This document shows positions 10,890 through 19,063 of a stretch of 64,000 nt of DNA, piece after piece. Each line of letters begins with the position of its first letter. Position 1 is the first letter of the stretch. Position numbers and translations under genes: made by a program. The DNA is from Pseudomonas putida (GTDB lineage Bacteria > Pseudomonadota > Gammaproteobacteria > Pseudomonadales > Pseudomonadaceae), in NCBI RefSeq assembly GCF_001976065.1, contig NZ_MNAH01000006.1:1-64000 (forward strand), given 5' to 3'. A model generated the notes under the pieces. That model made no database searches, was not told where the DNA came from, and worked only from the letters and a program-made list of their open reading frames with translations.

Positions 10890-11054
10890 GTTCCTGGCGC
10901 GGCATCAATCGATTTCACACAGCAGGATTTTTTGGGAGATTCCATGGTGCATCGGAACCCTGCAGCCTTAAACTCCTGTGTGATGAGTTGCACCAACGGC
11001 TCGGACAAGCTTGTCCATTGAATCCACGCCCCTGAACTTTCAAGGAAGCCACAC

Positions 11055-11738
11055 ATGTCCAGAACTGCACTGATCATCGGCGCCTCCCGGGGCCTTGGCC
11101 TCGGCCTGGTGAGAACCTTGCTTGCCGACGGCTGGCAAGTCACCGCCACCGTGCGCAATCCGCAAAACGCCGAGGCCCTCAAGGCGTTGGGCAATGTGCG
11201 GATCGAGAAACTCGACATGGACGATCAGCAAGCGGTGATCCAGCTGAGCCAGCAACTCAAGGACGAAGTCTTCGACCTGCTGTTCGTCAACGCCGGCGTC
11301 AAAGGTCCCGAGGTGCAGACGCCAAACGGTGGCGCGACCCTGGCCGAAGTCGGCCAACTGTTCTTCACCAACGCGGTGGCGCCGATCAACCTGGCCCAAC
11401 GCTTCGCCGGACAAATCCGCCCGGACAGCGGCGTGCTGGCCTTCATGAGCTCGGTACTGGGCAGCGTGACCATGCCCGACGCGCCGGAATTGGCGCTGTA
11501 CAAGGCCAGCAAGGCGGCACTCAATTCAATGACCAACAGCTTCGTCACTCAACTGGGCGAACAGAAACTGACCGTGCTGTCGTTGCATCCGGGCTGGGTG
11601 AAAACCGACATGGGCGGTGAAGGCGCGGACATCGATGTGGACACCAGCACGCGCGGGCTGGTGGATCAGGTGAATGCGTATGTGGGCAAGGGCGGGCATT
11701 ACTTCATCAATTACCGGGGGGAAACCATTCCCTGGTAA
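11055..11738 (+). CDS. Short-chain dehydrogenase/reductase
   Basis: A 227-residue classical SDR. Cofactor motif GASRGLGLGL (about 9-18), NAG-like VNAGV (about 79-83) and catalytic YKASK (about 138-142) preceded by SSV. It resembles the C-factor/CsgA-like SDRs. The substrate is unknown. It sits between the importer permeases and 8-oxoguanine deaminase on the same strand, but 212 bp after the permease and with a strong hairpin behind it, so it may be a separate unit. Confidence 0.85.
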   Translation: MSRTALIIGASRGLGLGLVRTLLADGWQVTATVRNPQNAEALKALGNVRIEKLDMDDQQAVIQLSQQLKDEVFDLLFVNAGVKGPEVQTPNGGATLAEVGQLFFTNAVAPINLAQRFAGQIRPDSGVLAFMSSVLGSVTMPDAPELALYKASKAALNSMTNSFVTQLGEQKLTVLSLHPGWVKTDMGGEGADIDVDTSTRGLVDQVNAYVGKGGHYFINYRGETIPW

Positions 11739-11747
11739 AACCACCGT

Positions 11748-11781
11748 CCCCTGTAGAGCTGGCTTGCCAGCTCTACAGGGG
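11748..11781 (+). repeat. Perfect 15-bp hairpin, REP-related; possible terminator
   Basis: Arms 11748-11762 and 11767-11781 pair perfectly around CTTG. The sequence looks like the GTAGGAGCTGGC/GCCAGC REP type extended into a full palindrome. It starts 9 bp after the SDR stop. A T-tract is weak (GGATTT), so termination is possible but not certain. Confidence 0.75.
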
Positions 11782-11930
11782 GGATTTGCGTTGTCTGGTC
11801 GGGCCGGGCTTGCCGATAACGGCATTTTGCTCGACACTTCGCACCGCGCCTCCCCGGCGCCCCTGGATCAGCAGACAGGGCAACACTGAGCTGGCAACCC
11901 TGAACCCAACTTTCAGAGGAGCCGGCCAAC

Positions 11931-13289
11931 ATGCCTGCGACCCGTACCTGGTTAAAAAATCCCCTCGCCATTTTCACGGCCAACGGTCTCGATGCCCGTG
12001 GCGGCCTGGTGCTGCAAGACGGCGTGATCGTCGAAGTGCTTGGCCTCGGCCAACAGCCGGCGACGCCATGCAATGAAGTGTTCGACGCACGCGAGCATGT
12101 AATCCTGCCGGGACTGATCAACACCCATCATCACTTCTATCAAACCCTGACCCGCGCCTGGGCGCCCGTGGTCAACCAACCGTTGTTTCCGTGGCTGAAA
12201 ACGCTGTATCCGGTCTGGGCACGCCTGACGCCGGAAAAACTCGCCCTGGCGAGCAAAGTCGCGTTGGCAGAACTACTGTTGTCCGGTTGCACCACAGCCG
12301 CCGACCACCATTACCTGTTCCCCGAAGGCCTGGAAAATGCGATCGACGTACAGGTCGAGAGCGTTCGCGAACTGGGCATGCGCGCCATGCTCACGCGTGG
12401 CTCCATGAGCCTGGGTGAAAAGGACGGAGGCCTGCCGCCGCAGCAAACCGTACAGGAAGGTGAAGTGATCCTGGCTGATAGCCAGCGCTTGATCGCCGAG
12501 TACCACGAACGCGGTGACGGCGCGCAAATCCAGATTGCCCTGGCGCCCTGCTCGCCCTTCTCCGTGACCCCGCAAATCATGTCCGCCAGCGCCGAACTGG
12601 CAAACAAACTCGACGTGCGCCTGCACACGCACCTGGCCGAAACTCTCGACGAAGAAGATTTCTGCCTGCAGCGTTTCGGCCTGCGCACCGTGGATTACCT
12701 GGACAGTGTCGGCTGGCTCGGCCCGCGTACCTGGCTGGCCCATGGCATCCACTTCAACCCGGACGAGATTGCCCGCCTCGGCGCGGCCGGCACCGGCATC
12801 TGCCATTGCCCGAGCTCGAACATGCGGCTGGCGTCCGGCATCTGCCCGAGCATCGAGTTGACCGAAGCCGGTGCTCCGCTGGGCCTGGGCGTGGACGGTT
12901 CAGCTTCCAACGACGCCTCGAACATGATCCTCGAAGCACGCCAGGCGTTGTACATCCAGCGCCTGCGCTACGGTGCCGAGAAGATCACCCCGGAACGCGT
13001 ATTGGGCTGGGCCACCAAGGGCTCTGCACAATTGCTTGGTCGCAGCGACATTGGTGAAATCGCGGTGGGCAAGCAGGCGGACCTGGCGTTGTTCAAGCTT
13101 GATGAACTGCGTTTCTCCGGCAGCCATGATCCGGTTTCCGCCTTGTTGCTGTGCGGCGCAGACCGCGCGGACCGAGTGATGATCGGCGGCAAATGGCGAG
13201 TGATCGACGGGCAGGTCGAAGGGCTGGACCTGAAGGGACTGATTGCCGATCACAGCCAGGCGGCGCGGCAGTTGATCGCGGGCACCTGA
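11931..13289 (+). CDS. 8-oxoguanine deaminase (amidohydrolase)
   Basis: A 452-residue amidohydrolase of the guanine/cytosine deaminase branch, very similar to what I recall of Pa0142, the characterised 8-oxoguanine deaminase, which makes uric acid. Metal ligands are visible: His66 and His68 in NTHHHFY, the His in RLHTHLAET (about 225), the His in WLAHGIHF (about 262) and the Asp of LGVDGSASND (about 313). The other conserved segment is CHCPSSNMRLASG. ATG 11931 has GAGGAG about 8 nt upstream. With the importer it would feed oxidised or normal purines to urate (inference). Confidence 0.87.
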   Translation: MPATRTWLKNPLAIFTANGLDARGGLVLQDGVIVEVLGLGQQPATPCNEVFDAREHVILPGLINTHHHFYQTLTRAWAPVVNQPLFPWLKTLYPVWARLTPEKLALASKVALAELLLSGCTTAADHHYLFPEGLENAIDVQVESVRELGMRAMLTRGSMSLGEKDGGLPPQQTVQEGEVILADSQRLIAEYHERGDGAQIQIALAPCSPFSVTPQIMSASAELANKLDVRLHTHLAETLDEEDFCLQRFGLRTVDYLDSVGWLGPRTWLAHGIHFNPDEIARLGAAGTGICHCPSSNMRLASGICPSIELTEAGAPLGLGVDGSASNDASNMILEARQALYIQRLRYGAEKITPERVLGWATKGSAQLLGRSDIGEIAVGKQADLALFKLDELRFSGSHDPVSALLLCGADRADRVMIGGKWRVIDGQVEGLDLKGLIADHSQAARQLIAGT

Positions 13290-13307
13290 TTCAACACCGA
13301 TAAAAAC

Positions 13308-13397
13308 TGTGGGAGCGAGCCTGCTCGCGATGGCGGACCAACATTCAACATCTATGTTGACTGATACGACCTCATCGCGAGCAAGCTCGCTCCCACA
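13308..13397. repeat. REPIN (paired inverted REPs)
   Basis: Two inverted REPs of the GAGCGAGC/GCTCGCGA class (13308-13333 and 13373-13397) flank a spacer of about 40 bp. They lie between the convergent 8-oxoguanine deaminase and chaA genes. Confidence 0.9.
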
Positions 13398-13414
13398 ATG
13401 GTTTTGTGGTGTTG

Positions 13415-14506
13415 TTAGAGGCCCAGCAGCGACAACATGATAAACGTCGCAAACAGCACGAAGTGGGTCATCCCTTCGATGGCGTTGGTTTCACCATCGT
13501 TGAGGTTGATCGCGCTGACGATCAGGGTGATGAAAATCATCACGGTCTGCACCGGCGTCATGGCCATCTGGAACGGCTGGCCGGTGTAGAGCGCCATTGC
13601 CTCCATCACGGGCACCGTCAGGATCACCGTCGACAGTGAGGCCCCCAGGGCGATGTTGACCACCGACTGCATGCGGTTGGCCAAGGCCGCGCGCAAGGCC
13701 GTCAGAATCTCCGGCGCGGCCGAGATGGCCGCCACCAGGATCGCCGTGATCACTGGCGGTGCGCCCGTCCCTTCCAGCCCGAGATCGAGGGTCTTGGACA
13801 TCACTTCGGCCAAGGCGCCGATCACCACCACTCCGAACACCAGGATGCCGATCGATAACGTCAGGCGGATCGGTGCGGGCTCCTGTTCCTGCGGTTCCTT
13901 CTTGCGACGTTTATCCGGGTAGCTGTAGCTGAAAAAGTAACTGTGCGGCCCGACCTGCATCCGCAAGAACAGGGTGTAGAGCACCACCATCGCGCCAATG
14001 GTGAACGCCGAATAGAGCTTCCAGTCGGCTTCGGGAATGAACTCGGGCACCACCATCGACACGCCCATGGCAGTCAGGATCATCACGCTGTAGCTGCGCG
14101 CCGAATCATCGTTGTAGGACTGTTCGCCATGCTTGAGCCCGCCCATCAACGCCGCCAGGCCGAGAATGCCGTTGATGTCGAGCATGACGGCTGAGTAAAT
14201 CGTATCGCGCACCAGCGTGGCCGAGGCTTCGTTGCTCATCATGATCGCCAGGATCACCACTTCCACCAGCACGGCGGCCAGGGTCAGGATCATCGTGCCG
14301 TAGGGGTCGCCGACCTTTTCCGCGAGCAGTTCGGCCTGATGGGCGACGCGCATGGAGGCGGCGACGATAAACACGATCAGCACCAGTCCTGCAGATAGCG
14401 CCACCGCCTGGCCGCTGTGCAGCAACCAGTGCTCCAGCGAGAACGCAACAATGGCGGCGATCAGGGCCAGCAGCAGAAAGGTTTCTTGCTTGAGAATCGT
14501 GAGCAT
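13415..14506 (-). CDS. chaA: Calcium/proton (sodium/proton) antiporter ChaA
   Basis: A 363-residue CaCA-superfamily transporter with eleven or so membrane segments. Both halves carry the family's acidic repeat motif: GTMILTLAAVLVEVVILAIM near 71-90 and AAISAAPEILTALRAALAN near 263-281. A charged loop (YPDKRRKKEPQEQEP, about 196-210) divides them. It exports Ca2+, Na+ or K+ in exchange for protons. I start at ATG 14506 with AAGG upstream; a TTG at 14533 would add nine residues. It is on the opposite strand inside the purine region and has no obvious link to it. Confidence 0.9.
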   Translation of the reverse strand: MLTILKQETFLLLALIAAIVAFSLEHWLLHSGQAVALSAGLVLIVFIVAASMRVAHQAELLAEKVGDPYGTMILTLAAVLVEVVILAIMMSNEASATLVRDTIYSAVMLDINGILGLAALMGGLKHGEQSYNDDSARSYSVMILTAMGVSMVVPEFIPEADWKLYSAFTIGAMVVLYTLFLRMQVGPHSYFFSYSYPDKRRKKEPQEQEPAPIRLTLSIGILVFGVVVIGALAEVMSKTLDLGLEGTGAPPVITAILVAAISAAPEILTALRAALANRMQSVVNIALGASLSTVILTVPVMEAMALYTGQPFQMAMTPVQTVMIFITLIVSAINLNDGETNAIEGMTHFVLFATFIMLSLLGL

Positions 14507-14632
14507 GGCGGGCCTTTTGCCGTGGAGTAGCAATATGCGACTGACTGCGGTGCGGCGCTAACGTTCGTTTCACCTTAGCGCACCAGTGGATGGCAGCTGT
14601 GCCAGGCGCTGCACTTTTATCGGTCTTCCCAG

Positions 14633-14706
14633 CCTCTGCGCGGGCAAGCCCGCTCCTGCAGGATTTACGCAAGCCTTGTAGGAGCGGGCTTGCCCGCGAA
14701 GGCCTC
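14633..14706. repeat. REPIN (GCGGGCTTGCCCGC class)
   Basis: Inverted copies at about 14636-14662 and 14675-14704 with a short spacer, in the 284-bp divergent region between chaA and the binding-protein gene. Its position could affect both promoters. Confidence 0.9.
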
Positions 14707-14790
14707 CCTTCGGTCTAACGCCGATGTTGTCTTGTTGGTCAGCAATTTGCATTGGCCCTGCCCACACACAACAAAATGGGGTTCGAATTC

Positions 14791-15864
14791 ATGCAAATAC
14801 GTCCGCTGCATAAGCTGCTGTGCGCCGCCATCGGCCTGGGAATCAGCCTGACCGCCAGTGCCGCCGACCCGTTGAAAGTCGGCTTCGTCTATATCGGCCC
14901 GATCGGTGACCACGGCTGGACGTATCAGCATGAACAGGGGCGCAAGGCACTGGCGGAAAAACTCGGCGACCGGATCACCACCAACTATGTGGAAAACGTT
15001 GCCGAAGGCGCCGACGCCGAGCGAGTGATCCGCAACATGGCCAAGGACAAGTACGACCTGATCTTCACCACCTCGTTCGGCTACATGAACCCGACACTCA
15101 AGGTCGCCAAGCAGTTTCCCAACGTGACCTTCGAACACGCCACTGGCTACAAGCAGGACAAGAACCTGGGCACCTACCTGGCACGCACCTATGAAGGTCG
15201 CTACGTCGGCGGTTTCCTCGCGGCGAAGATGACCAAGAGCAAAAAGATCGGCTACGTCGCCTCGTTCCCCATCCCGGAGGTGATCCGCGACATCAACGCC
15301 ATTCAACTGGCCCTGAACAAGTACAACCCTGGCACCGAGATCAAGGTGGTGTGGGTCAACTCCTGGTTCGATCCGGGCAAGGAAGCCGATGCCGCCAACG
15401 CGCTGATCGACCAGGGTGTGGATGTGGTGTTCCAGCACACCGACAGCCCGGCGCCGATCCAGGCTGCTGAACGTCGCGGCGTGTATGCCGTGGGCTACGC
15501 TTCGGACATGGCGCACTTCGGCCCCAAGGCGGTGCTGACCTCCATCGTCAACGACTGGGCGCCGCATTACCTGCAAGCGACCCAGAGCGTGATCGACCAC
15601 ACCTGGAATACCCAGGATTACTGGGGTGGCCTGAAGGAAGGCACCGTTGAACTGCCGATCAGCGACCTGGTGCCGGCGCCGGTGAAGATCGAAGCCGAGC
15701 AGATCATCGCCGACATCAAGAGCGGCGCGCTGCAGCCGTTTACCGGGCCGATCAAGGACCAGGCCGGGGTCGAGAAAATACCTGCGGGGGTCAGCGCGAC
15801 GAATACGGAGCTGGCGTCGATGAATTATTACGTGGAAGGCATGAAGGCCGACATGCCGAAATAA
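14791..15864 (+). CDS. BMP-family substrate-binding lipoprotein-like protein of purine importer
   Basis: A 357-residue PnrA/BmpA-type periplasmic binding protein. Starting at ATG 14791 gives a clean signal peptide (MQIRPLHKLL, hydrophobic core, ending ASA before ADPLKVG); there is no lipobox Cys, so it is probably soluble. Family motifs: GPIGDHGWTYQHEQGR near 36-51, then GFLAAKMTKSKKIGYV. It should deliver its ligand to the importer encoded at 7245-10842, from which chaA and other genes separate it. The ligand is probably a nucleobase or nucleoside (inference). Confidence 0.87.
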   Translation: MQIRPLHKLLCAAIGLGISLTASAADPLKVGFVYIGPIGDHGWTYQHEQGRKALAEKLGDRITTNYVENVAEGADAERVIRNMAKDKYDLIFTTSFGYMNPTLKVAKQFPNVTFEHATGYKQDKNLGTYLARTYEGRYVGGFLAAKMTKSKKIGYVASFPIPEVIRDINAIQLALNKYNPGTEIKVVWVNSWFDPGKEADAANALIDQGVDVVFQHTDSPAPIQAAERRGVYAVGYASDMAHFGPKAVLTSIVNDWAPHYLQATQSVIDHTWNTQDYWGGLKEGTVELPISDLVPAPVKIEAEQIIADIKSGALQPFTGPIKDQAGVEKIPAGVSATNTELASMNYYVEGMKADMPK

Positions 15865-15871
15865 TACACCG

Positions 15872-15881
15872 CCCCCCCCCC
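15872..15881. repeat. Homopolymeric run of ten C
   Basis: Ten consecutive C bases just after the binding-protein stop and abutting a REPIN. Such runs are prone to slippage and to sequencing error; it is non-coding, so no phase-variable gene is implied. Confidence 0.8.
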
Positions 15882-15974
15882 TGTAGGAGCTGGCTGCCAG
15901 CGAAGAGGCAATCACATCCAACATCTCTGTTGAATGGAAATCCGCCTTCGCTGGCAAGCCAGATCCTACAAGGG
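15880..15974. repeat. REPIN (GCTGGCTTGCCAGC class)
   Basis: Inverted REPs at about 15880-15906 and 15944-15974. The first has lost one T in its loop and the second has a changed base, so this copy is degenerate. It separates the binding protein from the oxygenase gene by most of the 136-bp gap. Confidence 0.9.
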
Positions 15975-16000
15975 CATTTCGTCCTCAACAGGTCAGAGAC

Positions 16001-16969
16001 ATGAACCAGCTTCCGATCATAGACATCGCCCCGCTCTACCGTGATGACTCATTCGCCTGGCAATCCATCGCCACTCAAATCGACCTCGCCTGCCGCGAAT
16101 GGGGCTTCTTCTACATCAAGGGTCACCCAATCAGCGCGGCACGCATCGATGCCGTGCTCGACAGCGCCAAGCAATTTTTCGCCCTGCCCACCGCCGAAAA
16201 GCTCAAGATCGACATCACCCAGACCCGCCACCATCGCGGTTACGGCGCCATCGCCACCGAGCAACTGGACCCGGGCAAACCCAGCGACCTGAAAGAAACC
16301 TTCGACATGGGCCTGCACCTGCCGCTCGACCATCCCGACGTCCTGGCGGAGAAACCGTTGCGCGGCCCCAACCGCCATCCAGCGGTGCCGGGCTGGGAAG
16401 CGCTGATGGAGCAGCATTACGTCGACATGCAGGCGCTCGCGCAAACCCTTTTGCGGGCCATGACGTTGGCGCTCGGCATCGAGCGGGACTTTTTCGACAC
16501 ACGCTTTGTCGAGCCGGTCAGCGTATTGCGGATGATTCACTACCCGCCGCGCCACACCGCCAGCTCCGTCGAGCAGCAAGGCGCAGGCGCCCACACCGAT
16601 TACGGCTGCATCACCCTGCTCTACCAGGATGCCGCCGGTGGCCTGCAAGTCAGGAACGTACAAGGCGAATGGATCGATGCCCCGCCGATCGAAGGGACGT
16701 TCGTGGTCAACCTCGGGGACATGATGGCGCGCTGGAGCAACGACCGTTACTTGTCGACGCCACACCGGGTGATCAGCCCGTCGGGCGTGGATCGTTATTC
16801 GATGCCATTCTTTGCCGAACCGCACCCCGACACCCGCATCGAATGCCTGCCCGGGTGCCAGGACGAGCAGCAGGCGGCGAAATACCCGGCCACCACGTGC
16901 GCCCAATTCCTGCTCTCACGCTTCGCCGATACCTACGCTTATCGACGGGAACAGGAGGCGCTGGAATGA
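16001..16969 (+). CDS. Fe(II)/2-oxoglutarate-dependent oxygenase, isopenicillin N synthase-like
   Basis: A 322-residue enzyme with an N-terminal DIOX_N domain (PIIDIAPLY, CREWGFFYIKGHPI) and a C-terminal 2OG-FeII domain. The iron triad is His198 and Asp200 in GAHTDYG plus His255 in STPHRV. The 2-oxoglutarate carboxylate would bind Arg265 and Ser267 in RYS. It corresponds by order to PA0147 in P. aeruginosa, for which I know no assigned substrate. Position between a purine-binding protein and adenine deaminase suggests hydroxylation or demethylation of a purine-like molecule (inference). Its stop is 78 bp before the deaminase on the same strand. Confidence 0.85.
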   Translation: MNQLPIIDIAPLYRDDSFAWQSIATQIDLACREWGFFYIKGHPISAARIDAVLDSAKQFFALPTAEKLKIDITQTRHHRGYGAIATEQLDPGKPSDLKETFDMGLHLPLDHPDVLAEKPLRGPNRHPAVPGWEALMEQHYVDMQALAQTLLRAMTLALGIERDFFDTRFVEPVSVLRMIHYPPRHTASSVEQQGAGAHTDYGCITLLYQDAAGGLQVRNVQGEWIDAPPIEGTFVVNLGDMMARWSNDRYLSTPHRVISPSGVDRYSMPFFAEPHPDTRIECLPGCQDEQQAAKYPATTCAQFLLSRFADTYAYRREQEALE

Positions 16970-17047
16970 ACCGGCTGGTCAGGTTTTACCAATTAATGCA
17001 GCGGGCATCTGTAGAATGGCGCCATTGCACCTGATGAGAAAAGAATT

Positions 17048-18001
17048 ATGTACGACTGGCTGAATGCCCTGCCCAAGGCAGAACTGCACCTGCACCTGGA
17101 AGGCTCGCTGGAGCCCGAGCTGCTGTTTGCCCTGGCCGAACGCAACAAGATCGCCCTGCCATGGAGCGATGTCGAAAGCCTGCGCAAGGCCTACGCCTTC
17201 AATAACTTGCAGGAGTTCCTCGACCTGTACTACCAGGGCGCCGACGTACTGCGTACCTCCCAGGATTTCTACGACCTGACTTGGGCCTATCTGTTGCGCT
17301 GCAAGGCGCAGAACGTGATTCACACCGAACCGTTCTTCGACCCGCAGACCCACACTGACCGCGGCATTCCATTCGAAGTGGTGCTCAACGGTATCGCCGC
17401 CGCGTTGAAAGACGGTGAGCAGCAACTGGGCATCACCAGCGGCTTGATCCTGAGCTTCCTGCGCCACTTGAGCGAAGAGCAGGCGCAGAAAACCCTCGAC
17501 CAGGCGCTGCCGTTCCGCGATGCGTTTGTCGCCGTGGGCCTGGACAGCTCCGAAATGGGGCACCCACCGAGCAAATTCCAGCGGGTGTTCGACCGCGCCC
17601 GCGGCGAAGGTTTCCTGACCGTCGCTCACGCCGGTGAAGAAGGCCCGCCCGAGTACATCTGGGAAGCCCTCGATCTGCTGAAGATCCAGCGTATCGACCA
17701 TGGCGTACGCGCCATCGAAGACGAGCGCCTGATGCAGCGCATCATCGACGAGCAGATCCCGCTGACCGTGTGCCCCCTGTCCAACACCAAGCTCTGCGTG
17801 TTCGATCACATGTCGCAGCACAATATTCTCGAGATGCTCGAGCGTGGCGTGAAAGTGACCGTGAACTCGGATGACCCGGCGTACTTCGGCGGTTACGTCA
17901 CCGAAAACTTCCATGCCCTGTATACCGATCTGGGCATGACCCAGGACCAGGCCAAGCGCCTGGCACAGAACAGCCTGGATGCCCGGTTGGTAAAACCCTG
18001 A
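17048..18001 (+). CDS. Adenine deaminase (adenosine deaminase superfamily)
   Basis: A 317-residue member of the Add-like amidohydrolases. Metal ligands His14 and His16 (ELHLHLEGS), His194 with catalytic Glu197 (VAHAGEEG), His218 (IDHGVRAIE) and Asp275-Asp276 (NSDDPAYFGG). The last motif and length match bacterial adenine deaminases of the Pa0148 type rather than true adenosine deaminase, as I recall from its characterisation. It hydrolyses adenine to hypoxanthine and ammonia for salvage or catabolism. ATG 17048 follows a short AAAGAA; the genome annotation may call it add. Confidence 0.88.
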   Translation: MYDWLNALPKAELHLHLEGSLEPELLFALAERNKIALPWSDVESLRKAYAFNNLQEFLDLYYQGADVLRTSQDFYDLTWAYLLRCKAQNVIHTEPFFDPQTHTDRGIPFEVVLNGIAAALKDGEQQLGITSGLILSFLRHLSEEQAQKTLDQALPFRDAFVAVGLDSSEMGHPPSKFQRVFDRARGEGFLTVAHAGEEGPPEYIWEALDLLKIQRIDHGVRAIEDERLMQRIIDEQIPLTVCPLSNTKLCVFDHMSQHNILEMLERGVKVTVNSDDPAYFGGYVTENFHALYTDLGMTQDQAKRLAQNSLDARLVKP

Positions 18002-18017
18002 GATCTACCGGATTCTT

Positions 18018-18110
18018 CTGTAGGAGCAAGCTTGCTCGCGATAGCGGTTTGGCATTCAACATTGATGTTGACTGACACTGCGTCATCGCGAGCAAGCTTG
18101 CACCTACAGG
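18018..18110. repeat. REPIN overlapping the 3' end of the ArsR gene
   Basis: Inverted REPs of the GCAAGCTTGCTCGCGA type at about 18018-18044 and 18083-18110. The second copy contains the TAG stop (18104-18106, minus strand) of the neighbouring regulator, so the element forms the end of that gene. Confidence 0.88.
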
Positions 18111-18838
18111 GCCACTTCCAGCTCGGTCTGTTTGGCGAACCGGTGAAATTCTCGCTGTCCGGCGGCGGTGAGCTGCAAGGCACGTGAATCCATCGGCAGG
18201 CTCAACCATCCGGACTGCATGAACAGCTGCAACAACGCCGCACCCAGGGCGCCGCCCAGGTGCGGGCGTCTTTCGCTCCAATCGGGGCACGCACAGGCGA
18301 CCTTGCCGTGACGGTGGGCCAACGCCTGAATGAAGACACCGCGCGCCGCCAACTGCGTCGCACCCTTGAGCGTGATCGTGACCCGCTGATCGAACTGTTC
18401 GATCCAGTCTGCGTCCAGCAGGCGCTGGTACAGATCGGCGGCCAGCGTGCCGCCCAAATGATCCTCGCACAGACGCGCGCGCAACAGCGACGAACCGCTT
18501 GGCCGAGGTTTGGCCATGGGGGCGGTGCGTTTGAAAATATCCGGGATATCTTGCGGTGCGCTGGCCAGCGTGGCGCTGGCCAGTGCTTCGATCGCGGCAC
18601 CGACTTCGGGAGCCGTGAGACGGAAGAAGCGCTTTCGCCCACGGGCCTCCACTTTCAGCAGACCGCCGGCGGACAACCGCCCCAGGTGCGCACTGGCCGA
18701 AGAAGGTGACAGGCCGGTCATCAATGCCAGTTCTTCGGTATGTCGTGCCGAGCCATCCATCAAGGCCCACATCATTGCGCTGCGCTTGGGGTCAGCCAGC
18801 AATGTGGCTATCTGGCTGATGCAAGGTGCATGTTCCAT
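18104..18838 (-). CDS. ArsR-family HTH regulator with extended C-terminal domain
   Basis: A 244-residue protein. Residues about 5-75 form an ArsR winged helix (ISQIATLLADPKRSAMMWAL, then LSPSSASAHLGRLSAGGLLK). The remaining 150 residues are longer than in simple metal sensors and include a possible Cys pair in the ACACPDW segment near 185; no classical ArsR or SmtB metal site is evident. The target is unknown. The final residues and the TAG stop overlap a REP element, so the original C-terminus may have been altered. The 225 bp upstream, before the LysR gene end, contain nothing I recognise. Confidence 0.8.
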   Translation of the reverse strand: MEHAPCISQIATLLADPKRSAMMWALMDGSARHTEELALMTGLSPSSASAHLGRLSAGGLLKVEARGRKRFFRLTAPEVGAAIEALASATLASAPQDIPDIFKRTAPMAKPRPSGSSLLRARLCEDHLGGTLAADLYQRLLDADWIEQFDQRVTITLKGATQLAARGVFIQALAHRHGKVACACPDWSERRPHLGGALGAALLQLFMQSGWLSLPMDSRALQLTAAGQREFHRFAKQTELEVAL

Positions 18839-19063
18839 GTATTCACTCCCTGTTGAATCGTTTCGTCCTGCTGCAAAGAGCTATCTTGACCAGTCATGGG
18901 CCGTCGGCCAAACGTGGAAACTGCCTTAACCGGGTTCGCCATTGCGATCGACGGTGCGTACACGCGGTGAGCGTCAGTATAGGCGGGTTGAGCGCCAGAT
19001 CCTGCTCCAGGCCAACCGTTGATGGTGATAGTTCCTGAGGGAAATTTCGCTTTTTGCCTGCGA

